A stretch of DNA of 64,000 nt from Dyella japonica A8 (GCF_000725385.1 NZ_CP008884.1:2666001-2730000); one strand, 5' to 3'. Positions 14,199 to 23,061 are shown, numbered from the stretch's first letter. Notes: a model not told the origin generated them from the letters alone. Translations and numbers: made by a program.

Positions 14199-14763
14199 CG
14201 ATCAATCTCCTCAACGACTTCCGGCAGAAAACGCGGAACTGCGCCTCGTCAAAACTGAAGCGGCCCGCCCGATACAGCGCCACCAGGCCGTGCTGATGCG
14301 CCCACAGCGCCATCCCGACGTCGTAGGGGTCGTCTTTCTTCAATACGCCCTTGGCCATGCCTTCCTTGATGGCATCGATGGTGACGTTGAACGTGGGCGA
14401 CAGGCCGGCGCGAAAATCCTCCGGGTATTTGCGTGCATCGTCGCGACGTACCGAGAACGCATGGTCAAACAGGTGCGGATGTGCCAGCGCGTAGTCCAGG
14501 TAGGGCTCCGACAGGGCCAGCAGCCGCTTCACCGGATCGCTGCTTTTGCTGCGACGTTTCCATTCGTGTGCCACCGCCTGGAAGCTGTCATCGGAAAGGC
14601 GCTTGAGCAGGGCCTCCCGATTGGGGAAGTGTCGGTAGATCGCCATAGGCGTGATGCCCACCGCGTCCGCCACCCGCCGCATGGACACGGCCTCCGGACC
14701 CTCGCTGTCGAACAGGGCGTGGGCGGCTTCGAGAATCTTTTCGGCGGTGGTGGGTTGAGCCAT
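14182..14763 (-). CDS. TetR family regulator, probably autoregulated
   Basis: 193 residues. N-terminal TetR helix-turn-helix (about 1-50; ILEAAHALFDSEG, MRRVADAVGITPMAIYRHF), then a helical ligand domain with a C-terminal segment of the TetR_C type (WAHQHGLVALYRAGRF). A 19-bp perfect palindrome covers the start codon and the likely -10 box, so binding would block its own transcription. The start at 14763 fits the family N-terminus; the extra 20 codons to 14823 would be encoded by promoter DNA. The overlapping downstream gene encodes an Lnt-like acyltransferase, the most likely target. Inducer unknown. Confidence 0.88.
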   Translation of the reverse strand: MAQPTTAEKILEAAHALFDSEGPEAVSMRRVADAVGITPMAIYRHFPNREALLKRLSDDSFQAVAHEWKRRSKSSDPVKRLLALSEPYLDYALAHPHLFDHAFSVRRDDARKYPEDFRAGLSPTFNVTIDAIKEGMAKGVLKKDDPYDVGMALWAHQHGLVALYRAGRFSFDEAQFRVFCRKSLRRLIDGIKA

Positions 14764-14780
14764 GTATACAGTGTATACAT
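14762..14780. promoter_or_regulatory. Palindromic TetR operator over the start codon
   Basis: ATGTATAC-AGT-GTATACAT is a perfect 8-3-8 inverted repeat. Its right end on the minus strand contains the ATG of tetR, and its left half contains the candidate -10 box. This is the usual geometry of a TetR self-repressing operator. Confidence 0.8.
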
Positions 14781-14799
14781 GCAAATCGCCGGGGTGCAA
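14772..14799 (-). promoter_or_regulatory. Promoter of tetR-lnt-like operon
   Basis: On the minus strand TTGCAC (14799-14794) is followed after 16 nt by TATACA (14777-14772). Transcription would start about 14765, only two bases before the ATG at 14763, giving a leaderless or nearly leaderless mRNA. No ribosome site precedes the ATG, in agreement. Confidence 0.6.
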
Positions 14800-15013
14800 C
14801 GACAACGGCCCCGTATGCGCCATTGGTCATGCGTTGGACTGCAGGCCCGTTCCCGGATGATGCCGTTGGCTCCAACCGGGCTGCTGGGTGTGGCGTGCGG
14901 TTTGATCCGGCACGCCACAGGGGGAATCACCAAAGGCGCAAAACCCTCAACTCAGCTCGCAGCCAACCCACCTAGGGCGTAAGGCTCAAGACGTGCTTCG
15001 GCGTGGTCGCAGC

Positions 15014-16156
15014 TCAGGAACGCTCACGCCCCAGCCACGCCAGCAGCAGCCCCGCAGCAGCCAGCAACCCGCCAGCGATAGGAACCGCCCCGTAGCCAAG
15101 CCCCAGGGTGATGACGCCACCGCCCAGTGCGGCACCCAGCGCATTGCCCAGGTTGAATGCGCCGACATTGATGGACGATGCCAGCCCGGGCGCATCCGTC
15201 GCCGCCTGCATGACCCGCATTTGTAGAGGCGGCACCACAGCGAAGGTCGCCGCGCCCCAGATCAGCAGTCCAACGGCCGCGGTGACATGCAGCCGGAAGG
15301 CCAGCGGCAGCACCAGCATGATGACGGCAAGCGCGGCGAGAAGAACCTTGGTGGCGCCATCCAGCGACCAGTCCGCCATGCGTCCGCCGATGACGTTGCC
15401 GAGCGTGAAGCCGATGCCGATCAATGACAGTGACAACGCAATGAACGTGTTCGATGCACCGGTCAGGTCCGTCAGTACCGGGGCTACATAGGTGTAGAGG
15501 GTGAACATTGCGCCGGCCCCGAGCACCGTCGTCCCCATCGCCAACAGCACCGAAGGATGGATGATGGCCTTGAGCTCGCGGCCAACATGGGGCGGCGTGC
15601 TGCTCTCACACGGGGGCAGCGCCAACCTGAGCGCAACAATGGCAAGGACACCCAGCAAGGCCGTGCCTGCGAACGCCAGTCGCCAACCCAGCTGCTGGCC
15701 CATCCAGGTGGCCGCGGGCACACCGCCGATATTCGCAATCGTCAGGCCCATGAACATCGCCGCCACGGCGCTGGCCTGCCTGGCCTTGGGCACCAGGCTG
15801 GCCGCGACGACGGCACCAATGCCGAAAAAGGCGCCGTGATTGAGGCTGGTGACGAGCCTGGACAGCAGCAGCGTGGTGTAGTTCGGCGCAACGGAAGAAA
15901 GCAGGTTACCCACGGTGAAGATCGCCATCAGCGACATCAAGGCCGTACGCCGTGGAAGCCGGCTGAACAGCAGCGTCATCACGGGGGCGCCCACCATGAC
16001 ACCGACCGCGTACGCGGTGATCAGCATCCCCGCGGTGGGGATGCTGACGTCCACGCCCTTGGCGATGACCGGCAATAGCCCCATCGGCGTGAATTCGGTG
16101 GTGCCGATGCCGAAGGCGCCGACAGCGAGTGCCAGCAAAGCGGCCCTGGGTTTCAT
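15014..16156 (-). CDS. MFS exporter, AraJ/YdhP-like (DHA1 family)
   Basis: 380 residues, about 12 membrane helices, N-terminal hallmark LALAVGAFGIGTTEFTPMG typical of the AraJ/YdhP/sugar-efflux group of drug:H+ antiporters. The start at 16156 has GAGAGG; an ATG 5 codons upstream is less well placed. It lies 11 nt after an aldo/keto reductase gene and is the last gene of the minus-strand cluster 15014-21699. A second exporter of the same type opens that cluster. Substrate unknown; the context of reductases suggests export of aldehydes, reduced products or toxic organics. Confidence 0.87.
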   Translation of the reverse strand: MKPRAALLALAVGAFGIGTTEFTPMGLLPVIAKGVDVSIPTAGMLITAYAVGVMVGAPVMTLLFSRLPRRTALMSLMAIFTVGNLLSSVAPNYTTLLLSRLVTSLNHGAFFGIGAVVAASLVPKARQASAVAAMFMGLTIANIGGVPAATWMGQQLGWRLAFAGTALLGVLAIVALRLALPPCESSTPPHVGRELKAIIHPSVLLAMGTTVLGAGAMFTLYTYVAPVLTDLTGASNTFIALSLSLIGIGFTLGNVIGGRMADWSLDGATKVLLAALAVIMLVLPLAFRLHVTAAVGLLIWGAATFAVVPPLQMRVMQAATDAPGLASSINVGAFNLGNALGAALGGGVITLGLGYGAVPIAGGLLAAAGLLLAWLGRERS

Positions 16157-16167
16157 CACGGCCTCTC

Positions 16168-17169
16168 TCAAATGGCGTTAGGTAACGGCGCGTCCGGCGA
16201 TACCAGCCCGCGCGTGCGCAACGCCTGCCAGAACGCGGCAGGAATGGCGGCGTCGGCCAGCGCAAGGTTTTCGGCAATCCGGCTGGGCCGGCTTGCGCCC
16301 GGAATGACCGCCGCCACCGCCGGATGCGCCAACGAGAACTGCAGCGCGGCTGCACGGATATCTACCCCAAACTCCGCGCACGCCGCGCGAAGGTTCTCGA
16401 CGCGGGCGAGGATCTCGGGCGTCGCCTTCTGGTACTCGTAGTGCTCGCCGCCGGCGAGGATGCCCGAGTTGTACGGACCGCCCACGACGATGCGGGCGCC
16501 CCGCTCAAGGCTGAGGGGCATCAGCTCCTGCAGGGCTTCAGCATGGTCGAGCAGGGTGTAGCGGCCAGCAATGAGGAAACCATCCGGGTCCGACTGCTGC
16601 AAGGCCATCACGCAGGGTTCCACGCGGTTCACGCCCAGGCCCCAGGCCTTGATGACGCCTTCGTCACGCAGCCGGTCCAGGGCCACGGCGGCGCCGGACA
16701 TGGCCGTCTGGAACACGTCCTTCCAGGCGTCGCCGTGAAAGTCCTTGGCCGGGTCATGGATGAACACGATGTCCAGCCGGTCGGTCTTGAGTCGCTTGAG
16801 GCTGGACTCGACGGCGCGCATCGTGCCATCTGCGGTGTAGTCGTAAGCGATCTTGTTCGGCAGGCCGTGCTCGAACAGGCCGCCTTTCTCGCCAAGATCA
16901 CGCGTGCTGGTGTCTTCGACTTCGTCGAGGATCAACCGGCCCACCTTGGTGCTGAGCACGTACTCGTCGCGCGAATGGTGCTGGAGTGCCTTGCCCAGGC
17001 GGATCTCGGCAAGACCCGCGCCATACAGCGGCGCGGTGTCGAAGTAGCGGATGCCCTGTTGCCAGGCGGCTTCCACCGTGTCGAGGGCTTCCTGTTCGGG
17101 AATGTTCCGGTACATGTTGCCCAGCGGGGCGGTACCGAAACCGATCTTGGTCGGGATGGAAATGCTCAT
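16168..17169 (-). CDS. Aldo/keto reductase (aldose/fucose dehydrogenase-like)
   Basis: 333 residues with the TIM-barrel aldo/keto reductase pattern. The catalytic tetrad is visible: Asp and Tyr in YFDTAPLYGAG, Lys in LSTKVGR, His in VFIHDP. The C-terminal nucleotide-binding part (AVIPGASRPSRIAENL) matches NAD(P)-dependent members. The closest subfamily is the D-threo-aldose/L-fucose 1-dehydrogenase type (long insert LILDEVEDTSTRDL after the Lys). Specificity cannot be read from the sequence. Within the LysR-flanked cluster it is probably an aldehyde/ketone-converting enzyme. Confidence 0.87.
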   Translation of the reverse strand: MSISIPTKIGFGTAPLGNMYRNIPEQEALDTVEAAWQQGIRYFDTAPLYGAGLAEIRLGKALQHHSRDEYVLSTKVGRLILDEVEDTSTRDLGEKGGLFEHGLPNKIAYDYTADGTMRAVESSLKRLKTDRLDIVFIHDPAKDFHGDAWKDVFQTAMSGAAVALDRLRDEGVIKAWGLGVNRVEPCVMALQQSDPDGFLIAGRYTLLDHAEALQELMPLSLERGARIVVGGPYNSGILAGGEHYEYQKATPEILARVENLRAACAEFGVDIRAAALQFSLAHPAVAAVIPGASRPSRIAENLALADAAIPAAFWQALRTRGLVSPDAPLPNAI

Positions 17170-17191
17170 GATGTGCTCTCTGCCGAAAGGC

Positions 17192-17551
17192 TCAAGTGGG
17201 GCTGACAGGCGTTGCGTCGGCGGCGCCCAGTTCGGTCAGCGATCCTTGCATGCGGTGAAAACTCAAATCAGTTGCGGTAAAGAAGGCCATCGACCGGCCG
17301 CCGGGGAAATCGTCGATGTGCACCACCGTGGCGCCGTTGGCTTCCTGCCAGGAGATGACATAGACGCCCTCGGCGATCTCCCGCCATTGGCAGGGCGATT
17401 CGCCACGGGCTCCGGCGTAAGGGCCGGAGACGATCGCGTAGCGGACCGATTGCCCATCGGCGGCATAAATGTTGTGGGCCGACAGACCCTCGTAGTCGAC
17501 GCGGAAGCCGCGCCCTGCGAACCGTGGACTGGATGCGGATGAGGTATTCAT
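17192..17551 (-). CDS. Small MoaF-like (calycin fold) protein
   Basis: 119 residues, no signal peptide. The pattern of short beta-strands and the C-terminal segment SMAFFTATDLSFHRMQGSL resemble the MoaF/phenolic-acid-decarboxylase-like calycin proteins found beside oxidoreductase genes. The start at 17551 has AGGAG; an in-frame ATG 7 codons upstream does not. It lies 21 nt downstream of the ene-reductase gene and 22 nt upstream of the aldo/keto reductase gene, so is co-transcribed. The family call rests on remembered resemblance only. Confidence 0.55.
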   Translation of the reverse strand: MNTSSASSPRFAGRGFRVDYEGLSAHNIYAADGQSVRYAIVSGPYAGARGESPCQWREIAEGVYVISWQEANGATVVHIDDFPGGRSMAFFTATDLSFHRMQGSLTELGAADATPVSPT

Positions 17552-17572
17552 GGCGGCAACTCCTGCGTTCAT

Positions 17573-18691
17573 TCAGGCGGCGTCCGCGGTAAGTGCCGGG
17601 TAGTCCGTGAAACCCTTGGCGTCGCCGCCGAACAGGGTGTTGCGATCGTGCGGATTGAGTGGCGCTCCGTTGCGCAGTCGCGCCGGCAGGTCCGGGTTGG
17701 CGACGAATGGACGGCCAAACGCCACGAGGTCTGCCCACCCTTCCTTCAGCGCGGTGCGTGCACGCTCGGCGGTGTATCGGCCGGCGTAGATCAGCGTACC
17801 AGGGAATACCGAACGCAGGCGCTGCTTGAACTCGAGCGACATGTGCGGGGCATCTTCCCAGTCGGCCTCGGCGATATGGATGTAGGCGACGCCGATGGAG
17901 GCCAGCAGCGCCGCAGCAGCGGTATAGGTAGTTTCCGGGTCGGCGTCGGCACAGCCATTGAGCGTGGTGAGCGGGGCGAGGCGAATGCCGACACGGCTCT
18001 TGTCGCCCGTGCCTTCCACCAGCGCCTGCGCCACCTCGCCGAGGAAGCGCAGGCGGTTTTCCAGCGAACCGCCGTAGGCATCGGTGCGGTCGTTGGCGTT
18101 GGAGTCGATGAATTGGTTGACCAGGTAGCCATTGGCGGCATGCAGTTCCACGCCATCGAAACCGGCAGCCATGGCACTGCGAGCGGCCTGCCGATATTCG
18201 TCGACGAGCGCGTGGATTTCTTCGATCTTGAGCGCACGCGGCTTGGAGGCCTGCACGAAGCCGGGCGTGCCGTCCTTCTCGGCGACGAACACGTTGACGC
18301 CTTCGGCCTGCATGGCCGACGAAGACACCGGCGCCTGTCCATCGAGCAGGCTGGTGTGACTCAGGCGGCCCACATGCCAGAGCTGCGCGAAGATGCGGCC
18401 GCCGGCGTCGTGCACCGCCTTGGTGATCTTGCGCCAACCCGCCACCTGCGCCGGGGTGTGGATGCCGGGCGTCCATGCATAGCCCTTGCCGAGCGGCGAG
18501 ATCCATGTGCCTTCGCTGATGATCAGGCCGGCGCTGGCACGCTGCGCGTAATACTCGGCCATCAAGGCGTTGGGGATGTCGCCGGGCTGGCTGGCGCGCG
18601 AGCGCGTCATGGGCGGCATGACGATGCGGTTGGGAAGTTCGAGGCTGCCCAGGGCATAAGGCTGGAACAGGGAATCGGTTGTATCAGACAT
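17573..18691 (-). CDS. Old Yellow Enzyme family alkene reductase (NemA-like)
   Basis: 372 residues. FMN-binding TIM barrel of the OYE family: LPNRIVMPPMTRSRA near the N-terminus, substrate-binding HAANGYLVNQFID with the paired His/Asn, NDRTDAYGGSLENRLRF, and the C-terminal VAFGRPFVANPDLP phosphate loop. Such enzymes use NAD(P)H to reduce activated C=C bonds (enones, N-ethylmaleimide) and nitro compounds. The longer open frame to 19195 runs through the upstream gene; the ATG at 18691 gives the family length. It overlaps the upstream LLM gene by 8 nt. Confidence 0.93.
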   Translation of the reverse strand: MSDTTDSLFQPYALGSLELPNRIVMPPMTRSRASQPGDIPNALMAEYYAQRASAGLIISEGTWISPLGKGYAWTPGIHTPAQVAGWRKITKAVHDAGGRIFAQLWHVGRLSHTSLLDGQAPVSSSAMQAEGVNVFVAEKDGTPGFVQASKPRALKIEEIHALVDEYRQAARSAMAAGFDGVELHAANGYLVNQFIDSNANDRTDAYGGSLENRLRFLGEVAQALVEGTGDKSRVGIRLAPLTTLNGCADADPETTYTAAAALLASIGVAYIHIAEADWEDAPHMSLEFKQRLRSVFPGTLIYAGRYTAERARTALKEGWADLVAFGRPFVANPDLPARLRNGAPLNPHDRNTLFGGDAKGFTDYPALTADAA

Positions 18692-19652
18692 GGAAGGTCT
18701 CCACGGCCGGCACCCTCGTGTCGGTCGACTGCGTGTGAAAAAGCGGTAGGACGTACTCGGCGATCTCATGGAAGGTTTCGTCGAGCGGGCGTTGATTGCG
18801 ACGGAAGTGCAGGCCGATATGGCCGACACCGGCTTCGCGCAGGGCATGCAATTCGTCGATGAGCGCATCGCGACCGCCACGGAAGCCGAACCGCCAGCGC
18901 TGCATCGGCTCGTCGGCGCGCTCGGCCAGGTCGAGGTGGATAAAGCTGATGTACGGCTTCGCACCAGCAACAGCGCGCCATGCAGCGATGCGGTGGCGGT
19001 GGTCGTCGGGCGTGCCGGGGTAAGCAAGGCTTCCGTCCATGTGCTCGCCGATCCATTCCGGGCGCTGCTGCGCCAGTCCGGCCACCAGCAGCGGCAGGGG
19101 CTGCTGGAGCTTCGGCAGTACGGCAAGGCCGGACGGCAGCGTGGCGGTTCCGCCATGGCGCAACAGTTCGACCTGCTCGCGAAAGTGGCTGCCACGACTT
19201 TCGAAGTCGCGACTGAACAACGGGTATTCCACGGGCCGGTCGCCGCTGGCCACGCCGAGCAACAGGCGGTTGCCGCTGAGTCGCTGCACGGTGGCGGCGG
19301 ACTTCAGCGTGAGCAGCGGTTCGCGAATCGGCAACACGACGGCGGCGGTGCCCAACAGGATGTCCCGGGTAACGCCGGCCAGGTAACCGAGATAGGAGAA
19401 CACCTCGAACACCTGGGCGGCATCGCCGAAGGACGGATCGTAGAGCGGTACGTCACGCACCCACAGCGCACGGAAACCCGACTGGTCGGCCAGCTTCGCC
19501 AACGCTGCATGACGTTGCAGATCCGGCTCGCCGGGCAGGCGCCCGGCCATGCGGCGCGCGCGGTCACCAGCAGGCGTCCAGTCGTTGTCCAGGGGAGCTT
19601 CGATGCCGATGCTGAAGCCGCCCTGGGTCAGACGGTCGAGTGGGGCGTTCAT
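18684..19652 (-). CDS. Luciferase-like (LLM) class flavin oxidoreductase
   Basis: 322 residues, bacterial-luciferase-like TIM barrel: FRALWVRDVPLYDP, LLGTAAVVLPIREPLLTLKSA, NRLLLGVASGDRP, EAGVGHIGLHFRR. It matches the small subgroup of LLM proteins that lack a known monooxygenase substrate. Usually FMN- or F420-dependent; FMN is likelier here because the partner genes are FMN enzymes. It overlaps the downstream ene-reductase gene by 8 nt, so both are translated from the same mRNA. Confidence 0.87.
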   Translation of the reverse strand: MNAPLDRLTQGGFSIGIEAPLDNDWTPAGDRARRMAGRLPGEPDLQRHAALAKLADQSGFRALWVRDVPLYDPSFGDAAQVFEVFSYLGYLAGVTRDILLGTAAVVLPIREPLLTLKSAATVQRLSGNRLLLGVASGDRPVEYPLFSRDFESRGSHFREQVELLRHGGTATLPSGLAVLPKLQQPLPLLVAGLAQQRPEWIGEHMDGSLAYPGTPDDHRHRIAAWRAVAGAKPYISFIHLDLAERADEPMQRWRFGFRGGRDALIDELHALREAGVGHIGLHFRRNQRPLDETFHEIAEYVLPLFHTQSTDTRVPAVETFHV

Positions 19653-19665
19653 GACCGTTCCCCGA

Positions 19666-20469
19666 TCAGTCCCACACCGGGGCGAGGCCCGGAGGATTCA
19701 CTTCGCGGCCGTTGCGATCGAGCGCGGCGATGGCCGCCATATCGTCCGCATCCAGGTGCAGGTCGCGGGCCAGCAGGTTGCTGGCGAGGTTCTCGCGCTT
19801 GGTGGAGGACGGGATCACGGCGTAACCAAGCTGCAGCGCCCAGGCCAGCGCCACCTGCGCCACGGTCGCCTGGTGCTTCTGGGCGATCTGCGCGAGCGCC
19901 GGATCCTTCAGCACCTTGCCGTAGGCCAGCGTCATGTAGGACGTGACCGTGATGCCCTGTTCCTTGAGGAACGCGGTGAGCTTGGGGTTCTGCAGGTAAG
20001 GGCTCAGCTCGATCTGGTTGGTGGCGATCTCGTTCTTGCCCACCACGGCGATGGCCTGGCGGGTCAGTTCGATATTGAAGTTGGAGATGCCGATCTGGCG
20101 CGTCAGGCCCAGCGCCTTGGCTTCGGCCAGCGCGGTCATGTATTCCGGCAACTCGATGCCGTTGCCCGGTGCCGGCCAGTGAATGAGCGTGAGATCGACA
20201 TAAGGCATGCGCAGCTTCTTCAGGCTGTCGCGCAGACTGTCGACGAGCTTGTTCTTGCCGTAGTTCTCGGTCCAGATCTTGGTGGTGACGAACAGGTCGT
20301 CGCGCTTGACGCCGCTCTCGGCGATGGCCTGGCCGACCTCGGCCTCGTTGCCGTAGATCTGTGCCGTGTCGACGGCGCGGTAACCCAGTTCGAGTGCGGT
20401 GCGCACGGAATCGATGACAGTCTGGCCCGTCAGGCGGAAGGTGCCGACGCCAAAGGTGGGAATGCTCAC
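19666..20469 (-). CDS. dkgB: 2,5-diketo-D-gluconate reductase B / methylglyoxal reductase
   Basis: 267 residues, aligned by eye almost end to end with E. coli Dkg[79 protein letters not shown]. Catalytic Asp, Tyr, Lys (TTKIW) and His (LIHWP) are present. In E. coli the enzyme reduces 2,5-diketogluconate and methylglyoxal with NADPH. It has a GTG start at 20469 with AGGAG at 8 nt. It sits between the LLM gene and the first MFS gene; detoxification of reactive carbonyls is the likely role here. Confidence 0.93.
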   Translation of the reverse strand: MSIPTFGVGTFRLTGQTVIDSVRTALELGYRAVDTAQIYGNEAEVGQAIAESGVKRDDLFVTTKIWTENYGKNKLVDSLRDSLKKLRMPYVDLTLIHWPAPGNGIELPEYMTALAEAKALGLTRQIGISNFNIELTRQAIAVVGKNEIATNQIELSPYLQNPKLTAFLKEQGITVTSYMTLAYGKVLKDPALAQIAQKHQATVAQVALAWALQLGYAVIPSSTKRENLASNLLARDLHLDADDMAAIAALDRNGREVNPPGLAPVWD

Positions 20470-20514
20470 GGGATGACTCCTTGTTGCGTTGCTAAGGGGA
20501 ATGAGGGGAAGTAA

Positions 20515-21699
20515 TCAGGCTTCGACGAGTTGCGTCGTGGCGGTGCGGCGGTCCAGTCGTCCGGCCAGCACTGTCAGCCCGAAGGCGCCCAGCGTGACCA
20601 GCGCAGCGATCCACGGGGTGTGGGCCAGACCGAGGTGACTCACCACCTGCGCGCCGGCCCAGGAGCCGCCGGCCACGCCGAGGTTGAACGCCGAGATGTT
20701 GAAACCGGCGGCGACGTCCGTGGCTTCCGGTGCGACCTGTTCGGCCTGCCGCACCACGTAGACCTGCAGGGCCGGCACGTTGCCGAACGCCACCGCACCC
20801 CACGCCAGCACCGTCAGCACCACCAGCGGCTTGCTCGGCGCGGTAAACGTGAGCACCAGCAGCACGGCAGCCAGCAGACCGAAGATGATCTTCAGCGCGG
20901 CCACTGGCCCGCGGTGATCGGCGAGGCGACCGCCCCACACATTGCCGATCGCGACGGAGACGCCATAAGCGAGCAACACGAGGCCCACCATGTCGGGCTT
21001 GAAGCCGGCAATGTTCTCCAGGATGGGCGCAAGAAAGGTGAAGGCGATCAGCGAGCCGCCGTAACCCACGGCCGTCATCGCGTAGACCAGCAGCAGGCGC
21101 GGTTCCAGCAGTACACGCATCTGGCGGCGCAGCGGCGCGGGTTCGGTGTTGGGAATATTGCTGGGCACCAGGGCCAGCGCACCGATCAGCGCGATCACGC
21201 CAAACGCGGCGACGGCGAGGAAAGTCATGCGCCAACCAAAGTGCTGGCCGATGAACGTGCCGAGCGGGATGCCGGTGACGAAGGCCACCGTCATGCCACT
21301 GAACATCGTGGCGATGGCGCGGGCGGCCTTCTCGCGCGGCACCAGATTGGTGGCGACGATCGAGCCCACGGAGAAGAACACGCCGTGAGCCAGACCGGTC
21401 AGCAGGCGGGCAATGATCAGCGTGCCGTAGCCGGGCGCCATCCAGGCCACCACGTTGCCGACGGTGAACAGCGCCATCAGGCCAACCAGCAGCGGCTTGC
21501 GCGGCACGCGGCCGGTCATGGCGGAAAGAATAGGGGCGCCGACCGCCACGCCCAGGGCGTAGAGGCTGACCAGCAGGCCGGCCGAAGGCAGGCCGACACC
21601 CAGGTCGCCGGCAATCGTCGGAATCAGGCCGACGATGACGAATTCCGTGGTGCCGATGGCGAAGGCCGCCAAGGTCAGGGCAAACAGTGCGAGAGGCAT
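20515..21699 (-). CDS. MFS exporter, AraJ-like (DHA1 family)
   Basis: 394 residues, about 12 membrane helices. N-terminal LTLAAFAIGTTEFVIVGLIP and the motif-A-like loop SAMTGRVPRKPLLVGLMALF mark an AraJ/arabinose-efflux-type antiporter. It is the first gene of the minus-strand cluster, divergent from the LysR gene, with about 100 bp between the two starts. The ribosome site is weak. The substrate is unknown. It is a distant paralogue of the exporter at 15014-16156. Confidence 0.88.
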   Translation of the reverse strand: MPLALFALTLAAFAIGTTEFVIVGLIPTIAGDLGVGLPSAGLLVSLYALGVAVGAPILSAMTGRVPRKPLLVGLMALFTVGNVVAWMAPGYGTLIIARLLTGLAHGVFFSVGSIVATNLVPREKAARAIATMFSGMTVAFVTGIPLGTFIGQHFGWRMTFLAVAAFGVIALIGALALVPSNIPNTEPAPLRRQMRVLLEPRLLLVYAMTAVGYGGSLIAFTFLAPILENIAGFKPDMVGLVLLAYGVSVAIGNVWGGRLADHRGPVAALKIIFGLLAAVLLVLTFTAPSKPLVVLTVLAWGAVAFGNVPALQVYVVRQAEQVAPEATDVAAGFNISAFNLGVAGGSWAGAQVVSHLGLAHTPWIAALVTLGAFGLTVLAGRLDRRTATTQLVEA

Positions 21700-21743
21700 G
21701 ACTGCGATCCAGGAGGGGAATCAATGGGGCGCAGTCTGCTCGC

Positions 21744-21771
21744 TTTACATTTGCTGATTAAGCCGTATATA
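21744..21771 (+). promoter_or_regulatory. Promoter of the LysR regulator gene
   Basis: TTTACA (21744-21749), 16-nt spacer, TATATA (21766-21771), 30 bp before the lysR ATG. Good sigma-70 match in an AT-rich patch between divergent genes. Confidence 0.65.
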
Positions 21772-21782
21772 AGCCAAATACT

Positions 21783-21799
21783 TTTGATTTGAAATCAAA
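21783..21799. promoter_or_regulatory. LysR-type operator
   Basis: TTTGATT-TGA-AATCAAA is a perfect 7-3-7 inverted repeat containing the T-N11-A core of LysR boxes. It lies between the predicted transcription start and the ATG of the regulator, a position that would allow autorepression. Confidence 0.65.
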
Positions 21800-21800
21800 T

Positions 21801-22703
21801 ATGAAAACGACCCTCGACGAACTCCAGGCGTTCGTGGCCGTCGTGGACACGGGCTCCATCACCGCGGCCGCGGATCAGCTCGAACTGACCATCTCGGCCA
21901 CCAGCCGCACCCTGGGGCGGCTGGAGGAAAAGCTGCAGACCACCTTGCTCCGGCGCACCACCCGCCGGCTGGAGCTGACGGAGGAGGGCGCGGCGTTTCT
22001 GCAGTACGCGCGCGAGATCCTTGCTTCCGTTGACGAGGCGGAGGAGCAGATGGCGGCCCGGCGGCTGCGCCCGGTCGGGCGGCTTCGCGTGGATGCCGCC
22101 ACGCCCTTCATGCTGCATGTCATCGTGCCGCTGGTACGGGGCTTTCGCGAACGCTTCCCGGACGTGGAGCTGGAACTCAACTCGAACGAGGGCATCGTCG
22201 ACTTGATCGAGAAGCGCACCGACGTGGCCTTCCGCATCGGCGCGCTGAAAGATTCCACGCTTCATGCGCGACCCATCGGCAGCAGCCGCATACGCATACT
22301 TGCCAGTCCCGATTATCTGAAGCGCCGCGGCACGCCTTCCAACGCGGCCCAGTTGGCGCAGCACGCCATACTCGGCTTCAATCACCCCGATACGTTGAAC
22401 GACTGGCCCTTGCGTGACGCGAACGGAACGACCGTCCATGTCACGCCGACCGTCGCCTCGTCCAGTGGCGAAACGCTAAGGCAGATGGCACTGGCCGGAC
22501 TGGGCATCGTCTGCCTGTCCGATTTCATGACGCGCGAAGACCGGCAGTCCGGTCGACTGGTGCCATTGTTTGCCCGCCACACACTCGACGTGCGACAGCC
22601 CATCAACGCTGTCTACTATCGAAACACGACGCTAGCTTCTCGCATTACGTGTTTCGTCGATCACATTGTGGAGGCTTTGGGTGAGCGGCCTTTCGAAGAG
22701 TGA
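21801..22703 (+). CDS. LysR family regulator, divergent from the reductase/exporter cluster
   Basis: 300 residues: N-terminal winged helix (residues 1-60; LQAFVAVVDTGSITAAADQLE, SRTLGRLEEKL) and a substrate-binding-like effector domain (about 90-295; GRLRVDAATPFMLHVIVPLV, GLGIVCLSDFMTRED). Resembles the CrgA/AaeR-like group that controls adjacent oxidoreductase or efflux genes. ATG at 21801; an upstream TTG at 21789 would lie inside the operator. It probably controls the seven-gene minus-strand cluster starting at 21699 and itself. Confidence 0.9.
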   Translation: MKTTLDELQAFVAVVDTGSITAAADQLELTISATSRTLGRLEEKLQTTLLRRTTRRLELTEEGAAFLQYAREILASVDEAEEQMAARRLRPVGRLRVDAATPFMLHVIVPLVRGFRERFPDVELELNSNEGIVDLIEKRTDVAFRIGALKDSTLHARPIGSSRIRILASPDYLKRRGTPSNAAQLAQHAILGFNHPDTLNDWPLRDANGTTVHVTPTVASSSGETLRQMALAGLGIVCLSDFMTREDRQSGRLVPLFARHTLDVRQPINAVYYRNTTLASRITCFVDHIVEALGERPFEE

Positions 22704-22746
22704 GTTTTGAGAGTGGGAATGAAGGCTTTTGCCGAGATGCCGGTGA

Positions 22747-22767
22747 TCCGCTTCGACTCATGGCGGA
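22747..22767. repeat. Degenerate GTCCGCT hairpin, copy 3
   Basis: TCCGC (22747-22751) and GCGGA (22763-22767), flanked by GCGGACACTC as in the copy at 2986-3013. Weak 5-bp stem; related by sequence to the copies at 2986 and 4563. Confidence 0.4.
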
Positions 22768-22884
22768 CACTCACCAAAACCCGGGGCAAGCAAGAGCGGG
22801 AGCGGGTTGGGCACCTCAAAATCAGGAGTAGTTCAACCTGACCCTGTTTGCCTAAACACCCGCCACGACGACCGCCACCACCCA

Positions 22885-22905
22885 CCCCGCCTAATGCGGG
22901 GTTTT
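22885..22905 (+). terminator. Terminator-like hairpin at island edge
   Basis: CCCCGC (22885-22890), 5-nt loop, GCGGGG (22896-22901), then TTTT. No gene of the island lies directly upstream, so it may end lysR transcription or be a leftover from a lost gene. Confidence 0.6.
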
Positions 22906-23061
22906 CGTCTGATGAGGGAACGCCGTGCGACGGGACAACCACACGCAAAGCGAGGTAACGCGCTAAGGCATCACGCACGCTCATAGGGATTTCAGTGCAA
23001 TCCTATTTCTTGTGGCGGTGTGTTGTTGTTCCTATGGCCCTTTCACTAGGCGCACACGTCC

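Larger units (their letters stand above)
22704..23061. other. Left edge of accessory island, no gene
   Basis: About 360 bases. It contains a degenerate GTCCGCT hairpin (22747-22767) and a hairpin followed by TTTT at 22885-22905, but no supported gene, integrase or tRNA-like repeat. Base composition turns more AT-rich from here to the tmRNA gene. Confidence 0.5.

Noticed and set aside
14837..14982. Possible divergent gene upstream of tetR
   Set aside because: The plus-strand frame here spans the tetR gene antisense and has no ribosome site.
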